A DNA stretch of 64,000 nt from an uncultured Phycisphaeraceae bacterium (GCA_937899905.1 CALCCF010000025.1:1-64000); one strand, 5' to 3'. Shown: positions 16,187-25,104, numbered from the stretch's first letter. Made by a program: numbers and translations. Notes: a model not told the origin generated them from the letters alone.

Positions 16187-18238
16187 ATGTACCGAGACCT
16201 GCACAGTTTCGTCGACGCGCTAAGAAACGCGGGCGAACTCCTAGAGATCAACGAGCCAGTCTCGCCCACGCTCGACATCGCCCAACTCGCCGACCTCGCG
16301 AGCAAGGCCAAGGCGCCCAGCCCGTGCGCACCGGCCACGCAGCGCAACGACCCGCGCTTCCACGACCGTGGCGGGCCGGCCATGCTCTTCACCAACGTCC
16401 AGGGCAGCGACTTCCCCGTGCTCATCAATGCTTTTGGCAGCTACCGCCGCATGGAGATGGCACTCGGCCACCGAGTCGGTGCGGATGGTCTGGAGACGAT
16501 CGCCGACCTCATCGGCGAGCTCACCAAGCCCCAGCCCCCGCGCTCGCTGGGCGAGGTCATCGCCAAGGCCAAGCAGTTCGCGCCGCTGCTGCGCATCCCG
16601 CCCAAGCGCATCAAGGGCTCGGGCCCAGTCCAAGAAGTCGTGCTCAAGGGTAACGACGTCGACCTCACGAAGCTCCCGATCCTCCGATGCTGGCCCATGG
16701 ACGGCGACTTCGAGGCCGTCGGCTATCCGGCTGGTATCAACGACGGCATCGAGGCCCTCGGCCATCCCGACATCTCCGACGAGGAATGGAACGCGAAGTA
16801 CCGCGGCCGCTACATCACGCTCGCCGGCATCCACACCATCCACGCCGACGACGCGAACGAGAAGCGGCCGGCGAGCCACAACATCGGCATGTACCGCGTG
16901 CAGCTGCTCGGCAAGAACCGCGTTGCCATGCACTGGCACCTGCACCACGACGGCGCGAGCCACTGGCGGAGCTGGAAGACGCTTGGCAAGCCCATGCCCG
17001 TCGCGATCGCGCTGGGCGGGCCGAGCGTCCTGCCCTACTCGGCGACGGCGCCGCTGCCGCCGGGCATCAGCGAACTGCTCATGGCCGGCTTCCTCAACGG
17101 TCGCGGCATCCGCATGTGCCGGGGCGCGACCGTGCCGGTCTGGGTGCCCGCCGACGCGGACTTCATCATCGAGGGCGAGGTCGGCACCGAGGCCGGCTAT
17201 CCCGGCTGGGATCCACGCTTCACCGACGAACCCCTCGGCTCCGGCGCCGTCTTCGAGGGCCCCTTTGGCGATCACACCGGCTTCTACAGCATGCCCGACC
17301 GCTACCCCATCGTGAAGGTCACCGCCGTCACGCATCGGAAGAATGCGATCTACCCGACCACGGTCGTCGGCTTGCCGCCGCAAGAAGACTACTTCCTGGG
17401 CAAGGCGACCGAGCGTTTGTTCCTGCCGCTGCTCAAGACCATCGTGCACGACATCGAGGACTACGACCTGCCGATGTTCGGCGCGTTCCACAACTGCGCC
17501 ATGATCAAGATCCACAAGGCCTACGCGATGCAGGGCAACCGCGTCATGGCGAGCATCTGGGGCGCGGGCCAGATGGCGTGGACCAAGTGCCTGTTCGTCG
17601 TCGACGATGATGCCGACGTGCACGATCACAAGGCCGTGTTGCAGCTGGCCGCCGAGCGATGCGATCCGATCGCCGACGTCGTGCTGACCGAGGGCCCGCT
17701 GGACATCCTCGACCACGCGGCGCCCGAACTCGGCGCCGGCACCAAGATCGGCTTCGACTGCACCAAGAAGATGCTCGGCGATCGCCTGCACGACGCCCCC
17801 CAGCCGCGCACACTTCCGGATCCTGAGCAGATCGTGAAGGGCGTGCCCGGCGCTGCCATGCCCGTGCCCGGATGGTTGTTCATCGCCACCAAGGATCGCG
17901 GCGAGGCGGTCGAGTCGCTGTGGTCACGCGTCCACGAAGCCATCGGCGATGCGGTACCGTTCGTGATCTTCCTGGGCGAGAACGTCGACGTCGCGAACGT
18001 TGACGAGGCGATGTTCCACTTCCTGGCCAACAGCGATCCGGGCCGAGACGCCCTGCCCGTACGCGAAGGCCGGCGTGTCCGAGCCTGGGACGCGACGCCC
18101 AAGACCACCGGCCGCTTGCGCAATCAGGGCGTGCGCGCGTGGCCGCCGGTCATCCGCAGCGATCCGGGCTCGCTCGAACGCATCGAGTCGATCTCGTCGA
18201 AGTTCACCGATCCACGTGTGTGCATTGGCCCGGGTTAG
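16187..18238 (+). CDS. UbiD-family prenyl-FMN-dependent decarboxylase, long form
   Basis: This 683-residue protein starts at ATG 16187. UbiD-family enzymes use prenylated FMN, made by UbiX, to decarboxylate aromatic or unsaturated acids in ubiquinone, menaquinone or aromatic metabolism. Diagnostic blocks are the IEGEVGTEAGYPG stretch, EGPFGDHTGFYS with catalytic acidic residues, and PTTVVGLPPQEDYFLG. Typical UbiD has about 490 residues. The excess is spread over an N-terminal arm, an insert before EGPFGDH and a C-terminal domain after about residue 520. Some futalosine-pathway and epsilonproteobacterial UbiD proteins are also long. No ubiX partner is in the window, so substrate and pathway are open. 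The stop overlaps that of dacB. Confidence 0.85.
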   Translation: MYRDLHSFVDALRNAGELLEINEPVSPTLDIAQLADLASKAKAPSPCAPATQRNDPRFHDRGGPAMLFTNVQGSDFPVLINAFGSYRRMEMALGHRVGADGLETIADLIGELTKPQPPRSLGEVIAKAKQFAPLLRIPPKRIKGSGPVQEVVLKGNDVDLTKLPILRCWPMDGDFEAVGYPAGINDGIEALGHPDISDEEWNAKYRGRYITLAGIHTIHADDANEKRPASHNIGMYRVQLLGKNRVAMHWHLHHDGASHWRSWKTLGKPMPVAIALGGPSVLPYSATAPLPPGISELLMAGFLNGRGIRMCRGATVPVWVPADADFIIEGEVGTEAGYPGWDPRFTDEPLGSGAVFEGPFGDHTGFYSMPDRYPIVKVTAVTHRKNAIYPTTVVGLPPQEDYFLGKATERLFLPLLKTIVHDIEDYDLPMFGAFHNCAMIKIHKAYAMQGNRVMASIWGAGQMAWTKCLFVVDDDADVHDHKAVLQLAAERCDPIADVVLTEGPLDILDHAAPELGAGTKIGFDCTKKMLGDRLHDAPQPRTLPDPEQIVKGVPGAAMPVPGWLFIATKDRGEAVESLWSRVHEAIGDAVPFVIFLGENVDVANVDEAMFHFLANSDPGRDALPVREGRRVRAWDATPKTTGRLRNQGVRAWPPVIRSDPGSLERIESISSKFTDPRVCIGPG

Positions 18239-19800
18239 GGCGTGCCTGGCTGAACGACGATCGCGCCGGGCCGCAGGCCGGCGCTCGCCCGATCGATGAT
18301 GCGGACCAATTCGTTGCGCAGCTCGCGGCTTCGCAGGCTCTGGGTTCGGGTGAAGCCGTTCATCACGATCGAGAACGCGACAATGGGCTCCTCGGTCTGC
18401 TTTGGCATGACGTATCCCGAGAAGCTGCGCACGCCGTTCAGAAAGCCGGTCTTGCCCACAATGTCGTGGCGGAGCTCGCTCGGCGGCACGAAGTTTCGGC
18501 TGAGCGTGCCCTCCCCCGATCGAGCCAGTGACCCGCGGAACGCATCGCGAACGCCGTCCTTGCTCACGAGGTTCATATGGACGAGCAGGGCGCTCAGCGT
18601 GGTCGGTGTGACGGCATTGCGGCGGCTCATGCCGCTGCCGTCGGCCAAACGAAGCCCATCGAGCGCGTGCGGGCCGAGCTCGTCGTTCAGGATGGTGCGC
18701 ATCGAAGCCGCCCCGAGCGACCACGAGCCCGGTTGGCTTGTGATGGCGTAGCCCAAGCGCTTGAACAACGCCTCGGCGTGGAGGTTGTAGCTGTCGGTGT
18801 TGCATCGCTTGAGCACCTCGAGCATCGGCGTCTTGATGATCAAGAACGGGTTGCCGGCGTAGGTCTCGTCCTCACCGACGCGTCGCACGACTTCTGACAC
18901 CGATTCGTGCGGCGCGCCGACGGTCACGCCGGCCGATTCCAGACGCTCGGCTAGCAACTCGCCGAACACGATCGCCGTATCGCGCACCGATGTCGGCGCG
19001 CCCACCGACCTCGCGACTCGGCCCGATACCGTCAGCCTGTTGCCCGCCTCCGATCGGCGGATGTGGATGCTGCTGGGCTGCGGTCGGCCGGCCGCGGTGC
19101 GCGAGCGCACCGTGCTCGTGATGTTGTCGATCTCTACCGTACTGGCATCGGGCTCGATGACGACACGCGCCGGCTGGTTCAGCGATGTCGGTCTCGCGAA
19201 CACGTTGACAACGTTGAGGTGGAAGTTCAGTCCGCCTACCTCCGAGCAGTAGTAGTACTGCAACTGCTCGGTCGGCCACGTCGAGTGGATGGCCTCGCGA
19301 TCGAACACGCGATCATCGATTACGATCTCGCGGATCGTCGGACCCGAGGCCTTCGCGATCGCGTCCACCATGAAGTCCAATAGTCCATCGACGTCCATCG
19401 GTTCGGGCAGGTCGGCCAGCAGCGCGGGATCGCCAAACCCAGGGTCGCCCGAGCCCACCACGAACAGCCGCTCGTCATCCAAGATGAACCGCGTCTCGAA
19501 CATGAAGTCCGTGCCCATCGTGAGCAAGGCAGACGCGCTCGTGAGCAGCTTCATGTTCGACGCGGGGATCATCGGCTCGGCCGCGTTGATCTCCGCCAGC
19601 CGCCGGCCGGTCCGCAGATCGACGACGCTCACGCCGATCCGGGTATCGCCCAGGTCGGCGTTCGCGATGGCCCGCTCGATGTTCCGCTGCAGGTCCTGCT
19701 GGGCCGCGACCGGCAGCGCCGCGATCAGCATCGAGGCGGCGACGACCAGCCACGCCGACCGAGAGACAACACCACTATCCAGACCAAAACTCAGCCTCAT
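18235..19800 (-). CDS. dacB: D-alanyl-D-alanine carboxypeptidase/endopeptidase (PBP4 type)
   Basis: ATG 19800 has GGAGG 5 bases upstream (521 residues). A signal peptide ends about residue 34 (ALPVAAQ). The three penicillin-binding motifs are SNMK (Ser81, Lys84), SYN in NTDSYNLHAEA, and KTG in VGKTGFLNG, in class C (S13) order. The long insert between the first two motifs is the PBP4-specific domain. It trims or cuts cross-linked peptidoglycan in the periplasm. Its presence argues for a peptidoglycan wall. It is divergent from the response regulator gene, with 161 bases between. Confidence 0.9.
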   Translation of the reverse strand: MRLSFGLDSGVVSRSAWLVVAASMLIAALPVAAQQDLQRNIERAIANADLGDTRIGVSVVDLRTGRRLAEINAAEPMIPASNMKLLTSASALLTMGTDFMFETRFILDDERLFVVGSGDPGFGDPALLADLPEPMDVDGLLDFMVDAIAKASGPTIREIVIDDRVFDREAIHSTWPTEQLQYYYCSEVGGLNFHLNVVNVFARPTSLNQPARVVIEPDASTVEIDNITSTVRSRTAAGRPQPSSIHIRRSEAGNRLTVSGRVARSVGAPTSVRDTAIVFGELLAERLESAGVTVGAPHESVSEVVRRVGEDETYAGNPFLIIKTPMLEVLKRCNTDSYNLHAEALFKRLGYAITSQPGSWSLGAASMRTILNDELGPHALDGLRLADGSGMSRRNAVTPTTLSALLVHMNLVSKDGVRDAFRGSLARSGEGTLSRNFVPPSELRHDIVGKTGFLNGVRSFSGYVMPKQTEEPIVAFSIVMNGFTRTQSLRSRELRNELVRIIDRASAGLRPGAIVVQPGTP

Positions 19801-19961
19801 CGACGCCTCCGTGCAGTGTGCGAACCCGAACCGCCCCACCCAAACCGCTCCGAGTCTCCACATCGGCAGCCTGGCCCTCCGTGGGTGAGCCGCCGCGTCT
19901 CGCGCAGCCTAGACCGCCAACCCTTCGCAATACGGGCCTAACCTCATCTGCGGAGACGATG

Positions 19962-20456
19962 ATGACCACCCCACCCGATCCGACACCGACCGCTGCCTCT
20001 GAAGACCAGCACGACGGCGAGCCGCTGACCGGCCGCGTTCTCGTGGTCGACGACAACGCCCAGAACGCCGAACTGCTCGAGGCGTACTTGGACGACCTGG
20101 GCGTCGACGTCGAGGTGGCCCACGACGGCGTCGCCGCGTTGGAGGCCGTCGCCGCCAACCCTCCAGACCTGATCCTCATGGACATCATGATGCCGCGCAT
20201 GAGCGGCTATCAGGCCACCGAGAGCCTTAAGAGTGATGGGGCGACCAAGTCCATCCCTGTCATCATGGTGACCGCCCTTGGCGAAGTTGGTGACGTCGAG
20301 CGGGCCGTCGACTGCGGGGCCGACGACTTCCTGACCAAGCCCGTCAACAAGCTCGAGTTGCTCACCCGCGTGCGCTCATTGCTCAAGGTCCGCCGTCTCC
20401 AGCAAGACCTCGACAGCGCCCAGGCCCAACTCCGCAAATTCATGCGCGAAGACTAA
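19962..20456 (+). CDS. Stand-alone response regulator (CheY/DivK-like receiver) with short coiled-coil tail
   Basis: There are two adjacent ATGs; the one at 19962 is 6 bases from GGAG and is preferred over 19959. The 164-residue protein has a 25-residue polar N-terminus and one receiver domain with the acidic pair VVDDN, phospho-acceptor Asp in LILMDIMMPRM, the threonine/alanine switch in VMVTALGE, and lysine in FLTKPVN. After residue 140 a predicted coiled coil (VRRLQQDLDSAQAQLRKF) replaces an output domain. No histidine kinase lies next to it, so its partner is unknown. Confidence 0.88.
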   Translation: MTTPPDPTPTAASEDQHDGEPLTGRVLVVDDNAQNAELLEAYLDDLGVDVEVAHDGVAALEAVAANPPDLILMDIMMPRMSGYQATESLKSDGATKSIPVIMVTALGEVGDVERAVDCGADDFLTKPVNKLELLTRVRSLLKVRRLQQDLDSAQAQLRKFMRED

Positions 20457-20527
20457 GCCCAAACGAGGCCCTCGCGCAAGCCCGGGCTCTTCTTGTTTCC
20501 ATGCACCAAATTCAGACCAATCAAAAA

Positions 20528-20547
20528 GCCCAGGCTTGCGCCTGGGC
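20528..20547 (-). terminator. Rho-independent terminator after rplT
   Basis: An 8-bp stem GCCCAGGC/GCCTGGGC with a 4-base loop is followed on the minus strand by TTTTTGA. It lies about 24 bases past the rplT stop and ends the rpmI-rplT transcript. Confidence 0.8.
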
Positions 20548-20570
20548 CTCGTCGGTCTCTTCGTTCAGGC

Positions 20571-20963
20571 TCAAGCAGCCGCGGGCTTGAATTCGCCGGG
20601 GTTGCCAGCGGTCGTGTGCTTCAGCGCCGTCTCGACCAGCGAATCGAACAGCTTCGGATCCTCGATGGCGATCTGGCTCAGCATCTTGCGGTTGAGCGTG
20701 ATGCCCGCGAGCTTCAGGCCGTTCATGACCACGCTGTAGCGGGTCCCGCGCATCTTGCAGGCCGCGGTGATGCGGGTGATCCACAGCTTGCGCATGTCAC
20801 GCTTACGCAGGCGGCGGTGGGCGTACGCAAACGCGCCGCCACGGATGATCGCGTCCTTGGCGAGGTAGCGATGGCTCTTGCGGGCTCCGTAGTAGCCACG
20901 GGCTCCGCGAAGGATGCGCTTGCGGGAACGGTTACGAGCGGCGCCAATACGAACGCGGGGCAT
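20571..20963 (-). CDS. rplT: 50S ribosomal protein L20
   Basis: This 130-residue protein starts at ATG. The basic N-terminal arm (MPRVRIGAARNRSRKRILRG) and core (GARKSHRYLAKDAI, LWITRITAACKMRG, YSVVMNGLKLAGI, LNRKMLSQIA) match L20 throughout. L20 is an early assembly protein of the large subunit. It has about 12 extra residues at the C-terminus. It follows rpmI by 92 bases on the same strand and is closed by a terminator. Confidence 0.97.
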   Translation of the reverse strand: MPRVRIGAARNRSRKRILRGARGYYGARKSHRYLAKDAIIRGGAFAYAHRRLRKRDMRKLWITRITAACKMRGTRYSVVMNGLKLAGITLNRKMLSQIAIEDPKLFDSLVETALKHTTAGNPGEFKPAAA

Positions 20964-21055
20964 GGTTCAGAACCTCCTGCTCGACGCGGGGCGGCTGGTG
21001 CATCCAGCCGGCTTATGGCCCGGGCCGAAGCCAATACGAAGCAGAGTCGTGGGTC

Positions 21056-21346
21056 TTAGCTCTCGGCCGCGGCGGCCTCGCGAGCTGCGCGACGCTGCTC
21101 GGGGCTCGGGCTGCGCTTCAGCGACGCGCGACCTTGCGTGCGACCACGCAGGCGGCGGAACAGCAGCTTCTCGAGTCGCTTCGCGTCGGGATTGCTCAGG
21201 TAGCGGTCCTTGCGAAGCTGACGCAGCCGCTTGCCGGTCTTCGCAGAGCTCAAGTGCTTGTGGTTCGCCGAGCGGTGGCGGACCTTGCCGGTCTTGGAGA
21301 TCCGGATCCGCTTGAGCGTGCCCTTGTGCGTCTTGGTCTTCGGCAT
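21056..21346 (-). CDS. rpmI: 50S ribosomal protein L35, C-terminally extended
   Basis: This 96-residue protein starts at ATG. The N-terminal 65 residues are typical L35 (MPKTKTHKGTLKRIRISKTG, HKHLSSAKTGKRLRQLRK). A further roughly 30-residue basic then Ala/Glu-rich tail is unusual, since most bacterial L35 has about 65 residues. It is followed by rplT as in most bacteria. The gene normally found upstream, infC, is absent here: the next upstream gene is a membrane protein on the same strand. Confidence 0.95.
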   Translation of the reverse strand: MPKTKTHKGTLKRIRISKTGKVRHRSANHKHLSSAKTGKRLRQLRKDRYLSNPDAKRLEKLLFRRLRGRTQGRASLKRSPSPEQRRAAREAAAAES

Positions 21347-21462
21347 AGCAAATCAACCCTTCCTAGGCCCACGGGGCGGACGCTCCGCGGGGCCGAGATA
21401 TTAGGCGGGCTGCCTTGCGAGGGAAAGCTGCGGGAGGCCCTGAGGCCCAGTCTCATACCCGC

Positions 21463-22683
21463 TCAGGGTACCAGGAACGCGTCCTCGGCCCCGTCCGCCG
21501 TCTCGCGGCCGGTCAGGGTCGCCCGGCCGTCGCGGACGAGGTCGCGTTCAACCGAGCCGGGGAGCCAGATGTTGTCGCCGTTCTCCAGGATGGGGCTCGT
21601 GAGCCACCGAACGGTGCCGTCGCCGAACAGCACGTGCTGGCCGCGGCCGGAGAAATTCCGGGAGTTCGCGTCGGCCCGGGCGGCCTCTCCGCGACGCGAG
21701 GGCGGCACCACCGGCGAGCGATCGGCCAGCAGGGCGCTCGTGGGGGTCAGGTTGAAGGCGTCATTGGTCCCGCCGAACATGTTTCGGTAGCTGTACGACA
21801 CCTCTTCCAGAGAGGCCCAGTCGCTCGCATCCTCGGCCTTGCTGCTGGTGGGGGCGTTGGGGTTCGTAGGGCTGGCCAGCTGGGCGATCTCGACGAAGCC
21901 GTCCCGCGTGAGCGTGAACAGGTTGGCCGAGTTGGAGTGGGCCGGGTTCTCGCCGACTTCCCACCAGGGGTCACCACCCACCGAGGCGCTGGCCTGTGGC
22001 AGCGCCCCGTAACTCGCGGCGTACGCGGCCATGCCATTGCCAGCAGCGGCCATCCGGGCCGAGCTGATCGTCCGATAATGCCCATCCCGCATCGAGGTGA
22101 GCATCGGCCAGATGACCGACACCCCCACGACGAGCACGGCTGCGATCGACATCAGGTCGGCCAGGCGGATGCGGCCGGCGATCTCCGGCTGCGGCTCGGC
22201 GGCGGGCGCGACCGGTGTCTCGGCGACCCTGGTCATCAAGCGATCGACCATGTCGGCAGACACCTGCGGCTGTACGCCGTCGCTGACCAGATCGGCCAAC
22301 GCCTCGTGCCGTGCCGCCCGGCTGCGCAGCGCAGCGGGCACCCGCTCCGAAACCCCCTCGGCCAGCAGCCAGGCATCCAGGGCCTCGGCATCCAACGGCG
22401 CGAGCTCTGGCGGCGCTACGGCATCGACCGAGACCTCGGAGCCCATCGCCCGAAGCACACGCAGCATGGCCAGATCTGTGAGCGTCGAGTCGGCGGAGAT
22501 CGCGCTCTCGGCATTGAGTAGACCGAAGAGCTCGGCCACGCGCATGTCGCGGGCGTTCTCCGCGGGCTCGCCGGCCATCCAACGATCCACAGCCTCGGCG
22601 TCTTCGGCGTTCAGCCGGGCCTCAGGCAGGGACTCTGGTCCGTTGTGGGCGTCGTCCTGGTTCGGGTTGTGATCCGGATTCAC
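21463..22683 (-). CDS. Anti-sigma-like membrane protein with pseudopilin-like C-terminal motif
   Basis: The GTG start at 22683 overlaps the stop of the sigma factor as GTGA, the usual sign of a sigma/anti-sigma pair. The 406-residue protein has an acidic cytoplasmic N-terminus (1-170, two repeated AEDAEAVDRWMAGE / LDAEALDAWLLAEG segments) and one transmembrane helix (about 175-195). Its extracytoplasmic part opens with a pseudopilin-like ARMAAAGNGMAAYAASYGALP and ends with GRGQHVLFGDGTVRWL, a match to the end motif of DUF1559-type pseudopilins. No zinc-binding HxxxCxxC anti-sigma motif is present. Anti-sigma function is inferred from position. Confidence 0.7.
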   Translation of the reverse strand: MNPDHNPNQDDAHNGPESLPEARLNAEDAEAVDRWMAGEPAENARDMRVAELFGLLNAESAISADSTLTDLAMLRVLRAMGSEVSVDAVAPPELAPLDAEALDAWLLAEGVSERVPAALRSRAARHEALADLVSDGVQPQVSADMVDRLMTRVAETPVAPAAEPQPEIAGRIRLADLMSIAAVLVVGVSVIWPMLTSMRDGHYRTISSARMAAAGNGMAAYAASYGALPQASASVGGDPWWEVGENPAHSNSANLFTLTRDGFVEIAQLASPTNPNAPTSSKAEDASDWASLEEVSYSYRNMFGGTNDAFNLTPTSALLADRSPVVPPSRRGEAARADANSRNFSGRGQHVLFGDGTVRWLTSPILENGDNIWLPGSVERDLVRDGRATLTGRETADGAEDAFLVP

Positions 22684-23360
22684 CGTGCGCTCCCCTTCGA
22701 GTCTCGATCGGCCTTCGCCTGACCGGATTGGCCCTTGGATTGGACCTCGGCCTCGGCGTGGCCGCGCTCGGTCAGGTTCCGCTCCTGCATGACCGCCTTC
22801 CAGTGCTTCGCGAACGAAGCAACCGCGGCGTGCAGTCGGCTCTTGACCGTGCCCAGCGGGATCTCCAGGTCGTCGGCGATCTGGGCATAGCTCAGCCTTT
22901 GGAAGTACGCCAGCAGGAGGATCTCCCGAAGCGTGGGCGTGAGCCGTTGCACCGCGTCCTGCACGAGCCGCTCCAATTCCTCGCGTTCCAGGCCGGCGTC
23001 GGGTGGGGGCACCTCGACCTCAAGCAGGTCGATGAAGGTTGTGCCCTCGCCGTCGCTGGCCACCGGCGCGTTGAGTTCGGACGCCGGCCGCCTGCCCTTC
23101 TTACGCAGGTAGTCCCGGCCTTTGTTCGCCGCGATCGTGAAAAGCCACGGCTTGAACCTCCGAGAAGTATCGAAGCTGGCCGCAGACGTGTGGACCTGCA
23201 GGAATGTGTCCTGGAACACGTCCTCCGCGGCGTGTGCAGAGCCGGTCAGGCGGTAGAGGAAGCGGACGAGATCATTCCGATAACGCTCGACGAGCTGCCG
23301 GAACGCGTCCAGGTCTCCGGCTCGATACTGCTCGAATAGCCGCTCGTCTGGGGTTGGCAC
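22680..23360 (-). CDS. ECF RNA polymerase sigma factor
   Basis: I choose GTG 23360 (226 residues; CGGAG 6 bases upstream) over a TTG at 23447. The N-terminus then reads PTPDERLFEQYRAGDLDAF, the normal beginning of ECF region 2. Region 2 continues AAEDVFQDTFLQVHTS and FKPWLFTIAANKGRDYLR; region 4 has LSYAQIADDLEIPLGTVKSRLHAAV. A hydrophilic C-terminal tail of about 45 residues follows, rich in Glu, Gln and Lys. It is coupled to the downstream membrane protein, which probably controls it. Confidence 0.88.
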   Translation of the reverse strand: MPTPDERLFEQYRAGDLDAFRQLVERYRNDLVRFLYRLTGSAHAAEDVFQDTFLQVHTSAASFDTSRRFKPWLFTIAANKGRDYLRKKGRRPASELNAPVASDGEGTTFIDLLEVEVPPPDAGLEREELERLVQDAVQRLTPTLREILLLAYFQRLSYAQIADDLEIPLGTVKSRLHAAVASFAKHWKAVMQERNLTERGHAEAEVQSKGQSGQAKADRDSKGSAR

Positions 23361-23483
23361 TAAGGGCTCCGGCGGGCGATGCGTCGGGAACGCGACGCGT
23401 TGGCTCGGGCGCGATACGGATCGGCTGGGAGGCTCGTTCGCTTCCAACCGAACCGAAGACGCACGGTTTCACCAGTGGTGAAC

Positions 23484-23837
23484 CTATCGGGCGATCCCTG
23501 CCTCCACCACCACCTCGCCCGTGCTTCGGGACAGGCTCAGCGGGCCATCCACCGGGAACAATGCCCGCCCCTCCTCGCGGAGGGCCACCGCCGGCCCAGC
23601 CTCATACGCGGCGAAAGCCTCGGTCGACTCGAACACGTAGCGGCACTCGACCGTGATGGGCTCGCCGGCTTCGCTCGGATCGATCCGGACGACGTGGGCA
23701 CTCAGGGCTCCTCCGGCCACGACATCCGCGGCGTGTCCGGGCTGGCCGGCCTCGGCATCGCCCGCCATCCAGGCGAGGAACCTCTGCGCTTCGGCCGGAT
23801 CGGTCGTGCTGGCGGTAACGGTGTAGGCGATCATCAT
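23484..23837 (-). CDS. DUF4286-like small protein
   Basis: This 117-residue protein starts at ATG 23837, with a second ATG directly after. It is a ferredoxin-like small fold: MIAYTVTASTTDPAEAQRFL, a central GGALSAHVVRIDPSE strand, ITVECRYVFESTEAFAAY and a final LSLSRSTGEVVV. The order and lengths match DUF4286 proteins, which are distantly like dimeric antibiotic-biosynthesis monooxygenases. No function is known to me. It is divergent from the plus-strand sigma factor, 90 bases apart, and sits downstream of nothing obvious. Confidence 0.65.
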   Translation of the reverse strand: MMIAYTVTASTTDPAEAQRFLAWMAGDAEAGQPGHAADVVAGGALSAHVVRIDPSEAGEPITVECRYVFESTEAFAAYEAGPAVALREEGRALFPVDGPLSLSRSTGEVVVEAGIAR

Positions 23838-23927
23838 GGCGACGCTAGCCACCGGCCGATGCAATCGGCACCCCCGGCCCGCGTTGAACGTGGGCACGGT
23901 GCACCAGGGGGCTGGAACGAGCGGGGC

Positions 23928-24530
23928 ATGCCCAGCCACGAGAGCCACGACCAATCCGATGGCGATGGGCCCGTCGACACCGACGGCAGGGTCGCGCAAT
24001 GGGTCGCGGAGGCCGCTACCGGCGACCAGGACGCATGGCGCGCGCTCGTGGATGCCTACGCACGCCGCGTGTTCGGGCTGCTCCGCAGCCAGGGCTGCGA
24101 CCCGGCACGGGCCGAGGAGATCACCCAGAGCGTGTTCGTGACCGTGGCCCGGGTTGTGGGTCGCGGGCAGTACGACGAGCAGGGCCGATTCGACGCCTGG
24201 ATCTTCCGCGTGGCCATGAACCGCCTGCGGGACGACGCTCGGACCCGCAAGCGTCGGGCGACGTACGAGATGGGCGACGAGGCCGAGGCGGTCCACTTGG
24301 CCGCCGCCTCGGCCCCCTCCGAGCAGGACCACTCGGGCCTGCACGAGGCCCTCGCGGGCTTGGCCCCCGCCGACCGCGAGGTGATCGAGCTCCGCCATCG
24401 GGCGAACATGAGCTTCAAGCAGATCGCCGAGGTGCTCGGGCAGCCGCTTGGCACCGTCTTGGCCCGCCACCACAGGGCCCTGCGAAAGCTGAGGGCGACG
24501 CTCGAGGGGGCGTCGAAATCCACGGCATAG
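23928..24530 (+). CDS. ECF RNA polymerase sigma factor
   Basis: The start is ATG 23928 (200 residues). Region 2 shows DQDAWRALVDAYARRVFGLL and EEITQSVFVTVARVV, then FDAWIFRVAMNRLRDDARTRKRR. Region 4 shows LAPADREVIELRHRANMSFK and QIAEVLGQPLGTVLARHHRAL. Upstream and in frame the reading continues open to 23379, but that extension has no sigma similarity and overlaps the divergent gene. The next genes (24634 and 25104) look like its membrane regulator and an exported effector. Confidence 0.88.
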   Translation: MPSHESHDQSDGDGPVDTDGRVAQWVAEAATGDQDAWRALVDAYARRVFGLLRSQGCDPARAEEITQSVFVTVARVVGRGQYDEQGRFDAWIFRVAMNRLRDDARTRKRRATYEMGDEAEAVHLAAASAPSEQDHSGLHEALAGLAPADREVIELRHRANMSFKQIAEVLGQPLGTVLARHHRALRKLRATLEGASKSTA

Positions 24531-24633
24531 CGTTGGGAGGGATTATGCGGTTCATACACCGTTCTTGGACGTTCGAGAGTGCATTAATCCCCATCGTGGG
24601 GCGTTCTATCGCCGGACGGGAGGCTGTTTCCTG

Positions 24634-25104
24634 ATGGCACGCGATGACAAGGACACCATGGCTGGAGTGAACGGCGAACTGCCCGAGGACCTGCGCGAGC
24701 TTGCCGGACGCATCGAGTCGATGCCGAGCGATGCGCCCAAGGGCCTCGAGGCCCGAGTCTTCGAGGCGTCGGTCGGCGAGCTTGCCACCGGGCATCATTC
24801 GGGTATCGCCGGCCGCATTGGCCACGCGAGGTGGATCGCGCCGATGGCGGCCGCCGCAGCCCTGGGCCTACTCGCATGGGCCGGCGCCTCGTGGCTGTCG
24901 CCCGGCAACGCCGTGACGCCCGCGCCGCAGATCGCTCAGGCCGAGGCCTTCGACGAGCACGTCGACGACGTGCTCGCATACGCCGGCTTGTTCTCGGATT
25001 CGTCGTGGGACGACGCGTTGGCCGAGGACGCCGACGCGCTCGAGGACGCCTGGGAGCCAACGGTCGAGTCGTGGTCGCTCGATGGCGAGCTGGGGGCGAG
25101 CTGA
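24634..25104 (+). CDS. Probable anti-sigma-factor-like single-pass membrane protein
   Basis: This 156-residue protein starts at ATG 24634 behind CGGGAGG (about 11 bases). It has a cytoplasmic part of about 65 residues with a helix PEDLRELAGRIESMPSD, one transmembrane helix (about 69-88, IAPMAAAAALGLLAWAGASW) and a short, very acidic extracytoplasmic tail rich in Asp, Glu, Ala and Trp. It follows a sigma factor by 103 bases and ends overlapping the next ATG by one base (TGATG). It has no recognised zinc-binding anti-sigma motif, so the call rests on position and topology. Confidence 0.6.
   Translation: MARDDKDTMAGVNGELPEDLRELAGRIESMPSDAPKGLEARVFEASVGELATGHHSGIAGRIGHARWIAPMAAAAALGLLAWAGASWLSPGNAVTPAPQIAQAEAFDEHVDDVLAYAGLFSDSSWDDALAEDADALEDAWEPTVESWSLDGELGAS

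Noticed and set aside
20479-20500. AGCCCGGGCT followed by TCTTCTTGTTT as a terminator for the response regulator
   Set aside because: The palindrome leaves no loop of proper size; the stem is too short to claim.
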